64,000 nucleotides of DNA from Palsa-504 sp963808315 (lineage in GTDB: Bacteria > Actinomycetota > Actinomycetes > Streptosporangiales > Streptosporangiaceae), in the NCBI GenBank assembly GCA_963808315.1, contig CAWEFK010000010.1:124001-188000 (forward strand), given 5' to 3'. Under the pieces are notes generated by a model that saw only the letters and a program-made list of their open reading frames with translations, had not been told where the DNA came from and ran no database searches. The position numbers and the translations under genes were made by a program. Positions 29,727 to 42,705 of this stretch are shown piece after piece (within the stretch, counting starts at the first letter, position 1; each line of letters starts with the position of its first letter).

Positions 29727-30416
29727 GTGCCGATCGAACAGCTCGGGCATGAGGCGGCAGAACTGCTAAGCCTCACCAACGGCGGAGAGGCCAGATCGCT
29801 GAACAAGCTCGCCGAGCTTGCCGCCTGGCAGGTGCAGGCTTGTTCTGGCGCGCACGCGGCGGTCTGGCGTGACGGCGAGGTGGTCAGCGCGGCGGCGACC
29901 CACCCCGACCTGGCCGAGCTGGCTGACTTGCAGTTCAGGATCGGCCGCGGCCCGCTGGTCGAGGCGGCGGATACCGGCGTAGCGGTGAGTTGCCCGGACA
30001 CGCTTGACGATGCTCGCTGGCCCGACTTCGCCGAGGCGGCCCTGCGCCGCGGGGTTCGCTGCTCGGTCCACCTGGTGCGTGAACTCCCGCGCGGTGTCCT
30101 GGTGCTGTCGTTGTTCGGCGTGCGTCCGGGCGTGCTGGACGCCGAGTCCAACCCCATGGCGGACATGCTGGCCGCGTTCGGCGGTGCGATGCTCACCAAC
30201 GCGACCGCGTATGACCAGGCTCAGCGGACCGCTAGTCAGCTCAAGGACGCCGTGATCTCGCGATCGGTGGTCGATCAGGCCAAGGGCATCTTGATGCACG
30301 CGCTCGACTGCGGCGCCGACGACGCGTTGCAGCGCCTGCGCCAGGAATCCCAGCGCCGGCACGTCAAGGTCACCGAGGTGGCAAGCGAGGTGGTGGCCGC
30401 CTACGGCGGTGAATAA
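29727..30416 (+). CDS. GAF-ANTAR RNA-binding antiterminator protein
   Basis: Two-domain regulator of 229 residues. A GAF domain (about 30-160) ends before the ANTAR helices (VDQAKGILMHALDCGADDALQRLRQESQRRHVKVTEVASEVV), which in the family bind paired hairpins in nascent RNA and prevent termination. The GAF ligand is unknown. GTG 29727 follows GGAGGATCTA. The coding sequence ends 16 bases inside the end of the converging phosphatase gene. Confidence 0.88.
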   Translation: MPIEQLGHEAAELLSLTNGGEARSLNKLAELAAWQVQACSGAHAAVWRDGEVVSAAATHPDLAELADLQFRIGRGPLVEAADTGVAVSCPDTLDDARWPDFAEAALRRGVRCSVHLVRELPRGVLVLSLFGVRPGVLDAESNPMADMLAAFGGAMLTNATAYDQAQRTASQLKDAVISRSVVDQAKGILMHALDCGADDALQRLRQESQRRHVKVTEVASEVVAAYGGE

Positions 30417-32296
30417 CTCGACGGCGGTTTCACCTTGGCCACCACGATGGTCATGTCGTCCCGCAGCCGGTCTTCTGAGAAGCGGGTGACCACGCCCTGG
30501 ACCATCCGGGCGGTCTCGGCCGCGGACCTGCCCGCCAGGCCGGCCAGCTCGTCGGCGAGCCGCTCCTCGAAGTACCGCATGTCCGCGCTGCGCGCCTCCG
30601 TGACCCCATCGGAGTAGAAGAAGAGCAGGTCATCGGGGTCAAGGTCGAATTCTTCCCGGTCCGGCTGGGCGTCAGGGAACAGGCCAAGGGGTAGGCTGAC
30701 GCCGCTCAGCACGTCAACCCGCCCGTCGGGCCGGACGACCGCCGGGCCGGGGTGGCCCGAGGTGGCCAGGACCACGTGCACGCGGTCGCCGTCCCAGGTC
30801 AGGTAGGCGAGCTTGGCCGTGACGAAACGATCCTCGTAGTCTCCGGCCAGGATGATCTCGTTGACCGTGGCCAGCACCTCCACCGGGTCACGACTTCCGT
30901 GGGCGATGGCCCGGATGGCGTGCCGGGCGGCGGCGGTCATCGCGGCGGCTTCCTGTCCCTTACCGCAGACGTCGCCCACCGTGATGGCCCATCCGTCCGG
31001 GACCTGGAAGACGTCGTAGAAGTCGCCGCTGGCCTCCAGCCCTTCGCCGGCGGGCAGGTACGCGGCGGAAAGGTCAAGCCCGGGGACATCGGGCAGCCGG
31101 GCCGGAAGCAAGCTGCCCTGCAGCGCCTCCGCGACCGCGGAACGGTGCCGGAACATCCGGTCCACCCTGATCGCGACACCGAGGTGCTCACCAAGTTCTT
31201 CGGCCAGGCCAAGTTCGGCGATCTCGAACCGGCCCTCGCCGGCCTGCCTGGCCAGGGTGAGGACGCCGTAGCCGGTCGCACCGTCGGAGATCGGCACGCT
31301 CAGCAGCGAGGTCGCGCCCAGCAGCATCAGCAGCGGCGTTCCCTCGGCGGTGGCGCCGAGTATCCCGGAATCCTCCGTGTGGGCCAGGACCACGGACCGG
31401 CCCGCGGCGTGGACCTGGGCCGGCACCGAGCCGGGCGGCGGGTCGACCGCTCGCACCGTCCTGGCCAGTTCCTCGGCGGCCTCATCGTGCGGGCCGACCA
31501 CGAACTGGCGCTGTAGCCGGTCCGCCCGCTCGACGTCGATGATCACCCAGCTCGCAATGTCGCCGGCCAGCAACCTGGCGCACCGCTGCAGGGTGACCGC
31601 CTCGCTGAACGTGCTGTTGTCGAGCAGCAGCCTGGTCACCGCGGTGATCATGTCCATCCGCCGGGTCAGGCTCTGGATCGCGCGGTTCGGGCCGGGATCT
31701 CCCGCGGCCGGGACCGGGTGCCCGGCTCCGGCCGCCGTCGGCTCGGTCATCGTGACGACCAGGAGCCGGGCAAGGTCCGGCAGGTCGACGACGTTCGCCG
31801 TCATGGTCACGTCGGCGTCCCCGGGGTTCCGGGCCGAGCAGCCTGCATTCGGAGTGCCTGGCGGTTCCGGTTCGCGCGGCCGCAGCGAGCTGACTGTGCA
31901 CGGCGGCGCGGGACGGCAGATCGATAAAGGCGGTCAGCGGCCTGCCTGTCGCGTAGCCCGGCGGTGCGCCGATCAGCTCCCCGGCTCTGCCGTTCGCCCG
32001 CAGTATCGTCCCGTCCGGCTCCAGCAGGAACAGCGGGACCGGCGCCTCGGCGAATACGGCCCGGAGCAGGGCGCCTCGGCGCCGCGCGACGCAGCATCAG
32101 CCGCGGACTCCTCGGTGGCGGCGGCCGCCAGCTTGACCGCCGCGTCCACCGCCGCATCAAGCTCGGCGAACGCGGCGTCGAGCAAGGTATTCGGGTCGGC
32201 CCCCGGCATCGCCGCGGACTGTCGGAGGGCATCGCGCCGCCTGGCCAGGTCGGCGAAATCAGCGTCAGAGCCGTTCGGCCAGCTGTCGTGCGACAT
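30401..32296 (-). CDS. PAS-GAF-PP2C (SpoIIE-type) phosphatase, two frameshifts in the N-terminal part
   Basis: Signalling phosphatase of the RsbU/SpoIIE class that would dephosphorylate a STAS anti-anti-sigma factor. The intact frame 31810-30401 holds a GAF domain (ITAVTRLLLDNSTFSEAV onwards) and a PP2C domain with GDFYDVFQV, ITVGDVCGKGQEAA and DDLLFFYSDGVTEAR. Upstream in another frame is a PAS domain (APVPLFLLEPDGTILRANGRAGELIG, about 32060-31840), and before that a helical N-terminus from ATG 32296. Two frame changes, near 32065 and near 31838, join these into one protein of about 630 residues. GAF-ANTAR and sigma-factor genes are adjacent, pointing to partner-switching control. Confidence 0.8.
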
Positions 32297-32463
32297 CTCT
32301 CCAGACCATCATTTCTACGCCGAGCGCTACCGCCGGAGCGCTACCGCCGAGTTTGGATGCCTTCCTGACCCGCTCTGATCTTACCGTCGGCGGCATCCCG
32401 GCCACCCCGGCGACGTGAAAGGATCCGCCCGGCCCGTGGCCCGGCGGATCCCTCCGCGTTGGT

Positions 32464-32760
32464 TTACCAGCGCCGCCAGGCGGGCCTGCGGCGGCTGCGG
32501 TACCGCCCGTAACCCCGGGTGGTGAACGCGCTGACCAGGAGGGCGGCGGCCAGCAGCGCGACGATGAAGGTGATCACGCTGTGCCCGGCGCCGAGGACGG
32601 CGGTGGTGATGATGCCGCCCGCCAGGGCGGCGACGACGCCGATGATGATGGTCAAGATGACCCCGATGTGCTGGCGCCCGGGCACGAGCAATCGCGCCAG
32701 GGCACCGATCACGAGTCCGATGAGGAGCCACGCGATGATGACGGAAGCGGTGAGTGTCAT
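32464..32760 (-). CDS. GlsB/YeaQ/YmgE family small membrane protein
   Basis: Protein of 98 residues with three glycine-rich helices (WLLIGLVIGALARLLVPG, LTIIIGVVAALAGGII, FIVALLAAALLVSAF) and a basic tail (YRSRRRPAWRRW). This matches the transglycosylase-associated family, whose function is unknown but which is induced by general stress in several bacteria. It follows the DUF6458 gene by 24 bases, in the sigma-factor operon. Confidence 0.88.
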   Translation of the reverse strand: MTLTASVIIAWLLIGLVIGALARLLVPGRQHIGVILTIIIGVVAALAGGIITTAVLGAGHSVITFIVALLAAALLVSAFTTRGYGRYRSRRRPAWRRW

Positions 32761-32784
32761 GACCCTCTCCTTAAAGGTTCGGTC

Positions 32785-33141
32785 CTACTCCTCATAGACG
32801 TCCTCGACCACCTCTGCCTCAACGCGTTGGTGGACCCGCGGGCTCGAGTCGGCGGCGGGCAGGCTGGCCTGCACGCGGGTATTGGCCGGAGTCCGGTTGA
32901 CGTCATAGCCCGGGTAACTCACTTCTTCCACCCGGGCACCGCGCCGCCGGACCGTATGCCGCACGAACATGCGCCGGCCGACCCAGCCGTAGCCGCTGCG
33001 CGGGACCGCGATCCCGATCAGGCCGATGACGATGAGTACGTAGCCAGCCGTGTGCAAGTTGAAGACGGACGTGTTGGTCGTGACCGCGAACGCGAGAATC
33101 GCGCCGATGGCGATCAGGGCCAGTCCCATACCGGTTTTCAT
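32785..33141 (-). CDS. DUF6458-type small membrane protein
   Basis: Protein of 118 residues with two N-terminal helices (GMGLALIAIGAILAFAVTT and HTAGYVLIVIGLIGIAV) and a long cytoplasmic tail, basic then acidic. The helical pair is typical of actinobacterial DUF6458 proteins. It begins 34 bases after the sigma-factor stop and lies upstream of the GlsB-like gene, so all three are probably one transcript. Function is unknown. Confidence 0.8.
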   Translation of the reverse strand: MKTGMGLALIAIGAILAFAVTTNTSVFNLHTAGYVLIVIGLIGIAVPRSGYGWVGRRMFVRHTVRRRGARVEEVSYPGYDVNRTPANTRVQASLPAADSSPRVHQRVEAEVVEDVYEE

Positions 33142-33175
33142 TCGGGTCCTTCCGCTGTCATGGCGTCTTGGCTCA

Positions 33176-34079
33176 TCAGGCCGTGGCAGCTGATGTGGTC
33201 GACGGATGGGTGTCGTCGGTCTCGGCCGGATCGAGCAGCCGGTCCTTGAGGTGGCCGAGGGCCCGGGCCAGGAGCCTGGATACGTGCATCTGCGAGATGC
33301 CGAGCCGTTCGCCGATCTCGGTCTGGGTCAGGTTGCCGTAGAAGCGCATGACCAGGATGCGCTGCTCGCGCTCGGGCAGTTCGTCCCAGTGCGTGCTGAC
33401 GGCCTCCATGTCGATGGTGTGGGCGACGCCGGGGTCGTCGTCGCCGAGCACGTCCGCAAGCAGGGCAGGATCTTCCCGGTCGGACAGCGGCGCGTCGAGG
33501 GAGTAGGTGCTGAACACCAGGTCCGCCTGGCGCGCCTCCTTCATGTCATCCGGGCTGACGCCGAGCCGGTGGGCGAGTTCTTCTTCGCTGGGTGCCCGGC
33601 CTAGCTGCTGGGTAAGCTCCTCGGTGGCTTTGCGCAGTTCGAGCAGCAGTTCCTGGGCCGACCGGCGGACGTGGATCTGCCAGCGCTTGTCCCGGAAGTG
33701 CCGCTTGATCTCGCCGCTGACGCACGGCTGCGCGTACGCGGAGAGGCTGTCACCCACCTCGGGGTCGTAGTTGTTTATCGCCTTGAGCAGGCCGACGTAT
33801 CCGACCTGCATGAGATCTTCGACGGGTTCCGGACTACCGCGGTACTGCCTGACGCACGAGCGGACCAGCTTCTGGTAGCGGTCCACGAGAATCTCGCAGG
33901 CAGCGGCGCGGAGCTCGTTGTCTTTAGGCAGTGCGCGAACCTTAGCCAGCAGCGCATTGTCGGACAGCTCTTGCAGCTCCGCGCGCGACCCTGGGGTAGC
34001 TGGCGGCGCCAGGGACAGCCTGGGCGGCGGCGTCGGTGGTGGTGTCTGACGCCGGCGGCCGGAGGGTTCCTCTCGTCAA
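33176..34079 (-). CDS. SigB/SigF/SigG-family RNA polymerase sigma factor, N-terminal frame change
   Basis: Alternative sigma factor for stress or differentiation genes. Regions 2 to 4 are intact: EDLMQVGYVGLLKAINNYDP (region 2), LRKATEELTQQLGRAPSEEELAHRLGVS (region 3), GNLTQTEIGERLGISQMHVSRLLARALGHL (region 4 HTH). Homology extends upstream of GTG 33886 (SDNALLAKVRALPKDNELRAAACEIL), yet that frame has no start codon. A TTG at 34079 with a strong AAGGAGG site is in a frame that would join after one base change near 34000. Two small membrane genes follow. Its likely regulators, an RsbW-like kinase and a STAS protein, are at 44-45 kb. Confidence 0.88.
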
Positions 34080-34121
34080 GGTGGCCTCCTTGGGACCCTG
34101 GGAATGACGGACGCCTAGGGT

Positions 34122-34145
34122 GTGCCCGACCCGTGACGAATAAAC
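34122..34145 (-). promoter_or_regulatory. SigB-like promoter candidate before the sigma-factor gene
   Basis: On the minus strand GTTT (34145-34142), a 14-base spacer and GGGCAC (34127-34122) approximate the SigB/SigF consensus GNNT-N14-16-GGGTAY. It lies 43 bases before TTG 34079 and would allow autoregulation. The -10 has two mismatches, so it is weak. Confidence 0.3.
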
Positions 34146-34203
34146 GTCAGGTGATGTGATGCTCGTCACATTCCGGGATATCCGGATGCCTTGACGTGTA
34201 AGG

Positions 34204-35293
34204 TCAGCCATGGCGATAACGCTCCGTGTCGGCGGCGCGCAGGGTCATGCCGTGACCTGGGCGGTCGGCATCGGGACTCATCGAGCCCTCCGAAGGGTCG
34301 AGGGTGCCGTCGAAGAACAGCCGTTCGATCCGCTGGTGATCATGGAAGTACTCGACGTGCCGCAGGTTCGGCACCGCGGCCCCCACATGCGCGTGCAGGT
34401 TGGGTGCGCAATGGCCGGATACCTGCAGGTGGTGTGCGGCCGCCAGGCTCGCGCCGCGCAGGAATTCGGTGATCCCGCCGCACCGGGTCACGTCCAGTTG
34501 CAGGCAGTCCACCGCGCCCGCGTCGATGAGCCGGGCCGAGTCGGTCAGCGACCAGCTGTACTCACCGGCGGCGACGTCGGGCTGCTATGTGCCCGCGTAC
34601 CGCGGCCAGGCCCGCCAGGTCCTGCGAGGACACCGGCTCCTCGAACCAGGTCACGCCGATCGCGCTGAGCTCATGCCCCATCCGCACCGCCTGCCCGGGC
34701 AGTAGCCGCCGTTGGCGTCGACGTACAGCTCCGTGTCCTCGCCGATAACCTCCCGGGCCAGCCTGGCCCGGGCCAGGTCGCGCCGCTCGTCTGCGCCCCA
34801 GGACTCACCGATCTTGATCTTGACCCGGGGAATGCGATCCTTCTCCACCCAGTCGCTCGAGCTGCTGCGCGGGTGCGGGCGTCGTCGTAACTGGTGAAGC
34901 CGCCGCTGCCGTACACGGGTACCTGCTCGCGGGCGCGGCCGAGCAGGCCGGCCAGCGACTGGCCGAGCAGCCGCGCCTTGAGGTCCCACAGGGCAATATC
35001 CACCGCCGAGATCGCCATGGCCACCACGCCGGGGCGGCCGATGTTGCGGACCTGGCGGGCCATCGCCTCGTCGGTGCCGGCGATATCGAACGCGTCCCGG
35101 CCGATCACCACGTCCGTCAGACCTCACCGATGACGGTCTGCGCGGCGGCGGAGGTATAACTCCAGCCGACTCCCTGCTGGCCGCCGGCCTGGACGGTGAC
35201 CAGGACCATTGTCGTTTTATCCCAGGTGAGCGTGCCGTCCGCCTCTGGCGCGTCGGTCGGTATGACATAGAGGCCGGTGTCGACCGCTGTCAC
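34204..35293 (-). pseudogene. enolase-superfamily (mandelate racemase/sugar-acid dehydratase-like) gene, broken in several frames
   Basis: Homology runs almost end to end but through at least four frame changes. The N-terminal capping domain (GLYVIPTDAPEADGTLTWDK, then VIGRDAFDIAGTDEAMARQV) is followed by the barrel. The catalytic lysine motif is VKIKIGESWGADERRD, the first metal ligand is in LYVDANGGY, the second in VTWFEEPVSSQD, and the C-terminal barrel reads LQLDVTRCGGITEFLRGA to SGHCAPNLHAHVG. Breaks fall near 35113, 34865, 34700 and 34580. All catalytic motifs survive, so it could be an intact enzyme blurred by indel errors. A GTG at 35293 is a reasonable start. The likely substrate is a sugar acid. 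Confidence 0.7.
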
Positions 35294-35463
35294 TGCGGGT
35301 TCGGTCAGCGCTCGCTTCCTTCCGTTGGCTGGCACACGACTACCTTCTGGCGCCGCCCTCAAACCCGCGCGATTTTCCGCTGTCACAGGTGTAGACGCGC
35401 AGGCCCAGGGAAGCGTGTGGTCCGCTGCCCGCAAGACCCCCGCTCAGACCATTGTGAGGACTG

Positions 35464-35757
35464 GTGATGACCGTGACCGGGAACGCCATGAACTGGCGAG
35501 CGGCCGGTGCCTGCCTGACCGCGGACCCCGACCTGTTCTTCCCCATTTCCTCGGCCGGGCCCGGAGAAAAGCAGATCGCGCGGGCCAAGAGCATCTGCGC
35601 GGATTGCGGCGTCCAGCGGAAATGCCTGGAGTTCGCGCTGGCTCACGATCAGGTCTACGGCATCTGGGGTGGGACCACGCCCGAGGACAGGCAGCGGGAG
35701 CGGCGCCGTAAGCGGCGCGCGACCGCCGCCGTCGGCAAGCAGACGGTCGCGGCCTGA
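35464..35757 (+). CDS. WhiB-family iron-sulfur transcription factor
   Basis: Small DNA-binding redox protein of 97 residues. The four cluster ligands are the Cys in GACLTADP, the CxxC of ICADCG and the Cys in RKCLEFAL. The GIWGGTT turn and a basic C-terminal tail (RERRRKRRATAA) for DNA contact follow. WhiB proteins partner with SigA region 4. ATG 35467 lies one codon inside GTG 35464. An imperfect GTGT-N15-GGGAAG element (35389-35413) is upstream. Subclass (WhiB1-7) cannot be fixed from this alone. Confidence 0.9.
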   Translation: MMTVTGNAMNWRAAGACLTADPDLFFPISSAGPGEKQIARAKSICADCGVQRKCLEFALAHDQVYGIWGGTTPEDRQRERRRKRRATAAVGKQTVAA

Positions 35758-35786
35758 CGGAGGCCACGTGCCTCAGCTGGTTGTCG

Positions 35787-39818
<4,032 letters not shown>

Positions 39819-40013
39819 GCGCTCCCATCAGGCGTGCGGACGCGGCGCGACACGCGTTCGGCACCGTCGTGCAATCTATACCGATGGTAGACCGGATGTA
39901 ATTATCATGGGCCGAACGGACTTGCCTGACAGCGCCCAGGCTCCGAAATGCCCGCCCGCCGGGCGGGACGCCGGGTAACTATGACAGGCGCGTGGCCAGG
40001 GAGGCGGGTGATC

Positions 40014-42428
40014 GTGGCGGATAACGCCGACGACCTGCTGCGGCTGGTCACGGTGATCGACCGCCAGCAGCGGGAACTCGATCGGATCCGGGCCGCCGCC
40101 GCCAGCGAGTCCCTCGTCGCGATGGCCAGGGGAGCGCTGATGGAGCGGCTCGGCCTGTCCTCGGCCGAGGCCGCCAGCCAGCTGGCCAAGCTTTCCGAGG
40201 CGACCGGGATACCTCCGGCCGAGATGGCCGCCGCGGTCCTGTCCGAACCCAGCGTCTCCGGCGTCCCCAGCGTCTCCAGCGTCTCCAGCGAACCCGGCGT
40301 TCCCGGCGAGCCCGGCAACTCGGCCAGGTCCGGATCGCGCTCGCTGATGACCGAGGCGGCCGCCGAGCTGGCCTCCGATGGCACCGAGCTCGTCGCCATG
40401 CTGGCCGCCCAGCTGGCACCGCTCGGCGCGGTCACGGTCATGCTCTGGCTGCTGCAGGCGGACGGGGCCCTGGCCCTGCTCGGTGAGTCGGGTCTGGCCC
40501 TGGGCGAGGCCGGCCGCTGGCAGCACATTGCGCCTCAGTTCGACTGCCCGGCCCAGCGGGTCGCGCACGGCGCCGCCGACCTGTGGTGGCCCGCGGGGCG
40601 CCCGGCGGGCGATCGCGCGCCGGTCGTAAGCACGCCCGCGGCCGCCAGGGCGATCTTGGGGCTGCGCCAGCGCAACGGCGAGCTGCTCGGCGTGCTCGAG
40701 GTCAGCTGGCCGGCGCCGCTCGCGGTGTTTACGGCCGAGGTTCGCCAGCAGCTGCTGGCCCTGTCCGGGGGCTGCGCCCGGGTGGTGGGTGCCCGGGTGG
40801 CGCACGGCGATCTGGCCGCCGCGCAGCCGAAGGCGGCGGTCTTCACCCTGCTGGACGAGCTGGCCGACTCGGTGCTCGTCGTGCAGGCCAGCAGGGATGA
40901 CGCGGGACGGGTGACCGACTTCAGCATCGAGCACGTCAGCCCCGGCTTCGCTGACCCGGCCGGCCGGGCGGGCGCCGACCTGACCAGGCTGACCCTGCTG
41001 GAGGCGTACCCGGTGAGCATCGCGGGCTCGGGCCTGTTCGCCCGGGCGATGCAGGTGCTGCACGACGGCATGCCCCAGCATGTCCCCGGGCCGCTCCGTG
41101 CGTCGCTGGCCGCCGGGCTCGGCGGTTACGAACCCGGATCGCCCGAGGCTCCGCTCGCGGACCTGCGCGTGGCCAGGTTCTTCGACGGCGTGATCTTCAC
41201 CTGGCATCGCGACCGCTCGGCGGGCTCTGGGGTCCGGCTGGCCGTGCTCCTCGATCACGCGCAGCGGCTCGGCCGTCTCGGCGGCTGGGAGGAGGACCTG
41301 GTCACCGGCACCGTGCGCTGGACTGACTCGGCCTTCGACCTGTTCGGCCTGACGCCGCGGCCGGGGGCGGAAATACCGCTAGCGGACCTGCCCAGTTACG
41401 TGATGGCCGCCGACAAGCCGGTGGTCAAGCGTTTCCGGCAGGCCCTGCCTGAGCAACGCGAGGCCCTGACCGCGACCTTCCGCGTCGCCCACGCCGAGGA
41501 CGGCAGGATCCGGCAGATCCGCGTGTTCGCCGAGCCTGTGGTCGACGCCGCCGGAACGGTCGTGGCGCTTCGCGGGGCCTTTCAGGACGTCTCCGCGCAC
41601 TACCACACGCAGGTGGCGCTGGCCGCCACCCGTGATCAGCTTGCCGACAGCGAGCAACGTGTCGCCGAGGAGCACCTGCTGGCGCTGCGGCTGCAACAGG
41701 CCATCATGCCGCCCGACGAGCAACCGATCGAGGCCGCCGGGATCGACGTCGCGGTCCGGTACCGGCCGGTCGGCGAGGGTCACCTCGTCGGCGGCGACTG
41801 GTACGACACGCTGGTGCTGCCGAGTAAGGAGGTCCTTCTTGTCGTCGGCGATGTGGCCGGGCACGGCATCGACGCGGTGACCGGGATGGTCGCGGCCCGC
41901 AACTCCCTGCGCGGCCTGGCCATTACCGGGTCCGGCCCAGCCGAGCTGCTCCGCATGCTCAACGGCGTGATGTGCAATCTCACCTCGGGTGTGGTCGGTA
42001 CCGTGGTGTGCGGCCTGTACAACCCGGAGGAGCACCTGCTGCGGTGGGCCCGGGCGGGGCACCTGCCGCCGGTTCTGGTGCATGGTCGGAGCGCCCGTGA
42101 GCTCCCGTTGCCCGGCGGGGTGCTGCTCGGCATGGATCCGGACGCCGTCTACGAGGAGGCCACCCAGTCGCTGCTCCCGGGTGACACCTTGCTGCTGTTC
42201 ACCGACGGGCTGATTGAACGCCGCGGCGAGTCCATCATCGATGTGCTCGAGGAGTTCGTCGCGGTCGTGGCCGCGCAGGCCCCGGCGGTCCCGGCTGACG
42301 GGTCCGATGGCGCCGATCCGGCCCAGGCCCCGGAGATGACCGCCGCCGTGCAGGCCGACCGGATACTGGCCAGCGCGGTCTCCGACACCGGCGACGACGC
42401 CTGCCTGGTAGCGGTGCGCATCCGCTGA
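40014..42428 (+). CDS. ANTAR-GAF-PAS-PAS-PP2C multidomain phosphatase
   Basis: Protein of about 804 residues with a rare domain order. Residues about 15-75 match ANTAR (RGALMERLGLSSAEAASQLAKLSEATGIP), placed N-terminally instead of the usual C-terminal position. A serine/proline linker with short SVS and PGVPGEPG repeats follows, then a GAF-like region (about 115-270), a degenerate PAS (about 285-400), a clear PAS fold (AQRLGRLGGWEEDLVTGTVRW, about 420-535) and a PP2C/SpoIIE domain (GGDWYDTLVLPSKEVLLVVGDVAGHG; LLFTDGLIERR). GTG 40014 follows GGGAGG with good spacing; GTG 40008 is an alternative. It would link RNA-level control to anti-sigma signalling. Followed by two strong hairpins. Confidence 0.9.
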   Translation: MADNADDLLRLVTVIDRQQRELDRIRAAAASESLVAMARGALMERLGLSSAEAASQLAKLSEATGIPPAEMAAAVLSEPSVSGVPSVSSVSSEPGVPGEPGNSARSGSRSLMTEAAAELASDGTELVAMLAAQLAPLGAVTVMLWLLQADGALALLGESGLALGEAGRWQHIAPQFDCPAQRVAHGAADLWWPAGRPAGDRAPVVSTPAAARAILGLRQRNGELLGVLEVSWPAPLAVFTAEVRQQLLALSGGCARVVGARVAHGDLAAAQPKAAVFTLLDELADSVLVVQASRDDAGRVTDFSIEHVSPGFADPAGRAGADLTRLTLLEAYPVSIAGSGLFARAMQVLHDGMPQHVPGPLRASLAAGLGGYEPGSPEAPLADLRVARFFDGVIFTWHRDRSAGSGVRLAVLLDHAQRLGRLGGWEEDLVTGTVRWTDSAFDLFGLTPRPGAEIPLADLPSYVMAADKPVVKRFRQALPEQREALTATFRVAHAEDGRIRQIRVFAEPVVDAAGTVVALRGAFQDVSAHYHTQVALAATRDQLADSEQRVAEEHLLALRLQQAIMPPDEQPIEAAGIDVAVRYRPVGEGHLVGGDWYDTLVLPSKEVLLVVGDVAGHGIDAVTGMVAARNSLRGLAITGSGPAELLRMLNGVMCNLTSGVVGTVVCGLYNPEEHLLRWARAGHLPPVLVHGRSARELPLPGGVLLGMDPDAVYEEATQSLLPGDTLLLFTDGLIERRGESIIDVLEEFVAVVAAQAPAVPADGSDGADPAQAPEMTAAVQADRILASAVSDTGDDACLVAVRIR

Positions 42429-42451
42429 CCAGCACCTAAGCTGGCCCGGAA

Positions 42452-42479
42452 GCCGTCGGCCAGCCATCAGGCCGACGGC
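42452..42479 (+). terminator. terminator hairpin after the ANTAR-PP2C gene
   Basis: GCCGTCGGCC (42452-42461) pairs perfectly with GGCCGACGGC (42470-42479) around an 8-base loop, starting 24 bases after the stop. There is no T run, as is usual in GC-rich actinomycetes. Confidence 0.65.
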
Positions 42480-42624
42480 CCCCGGGAAGCGGATCCGGGT
42501 CCGGGGAGAGGTGTCCAGACTCCGGACCCACGCTTGCAAGACTGCGCCGTTCCGCCCTGTGACACTGTCCAGGGAGCGCCCCGCCAAACGTCTGCGTGGC
42601 CCTGGACTAAAGGACAGCAGACTG

Positions 42625-42656
42625 AAGGCCCGGCCAGCCGTAGCTGACCGGGCCTT
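42625..42656. terminator. convergent terminator hairpin before the GT4 gene end
   Basis: AAGGCCCGG (42625-42633) pairs with CCGGGCCTT (42648-42656) around a 14-base loop. Being symmetrical, it can serve both the plus-strand phosphatase and the minus-strand glycosyltransferase. Confidence 0.6.
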
Positions 42657-42705
42657 CGCCCAGGAGGCCCTGCGGGGGGGATACAGGGCTCCTTGTCTAT
42701 AGGTT

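Noticed and set aside
42511..42702. A 63-residue plus-strand frame between two terminators
   Set aside because: It overlaps the 42625-42656 hairpin, has no ribosome site and an arginine-rich random composition.
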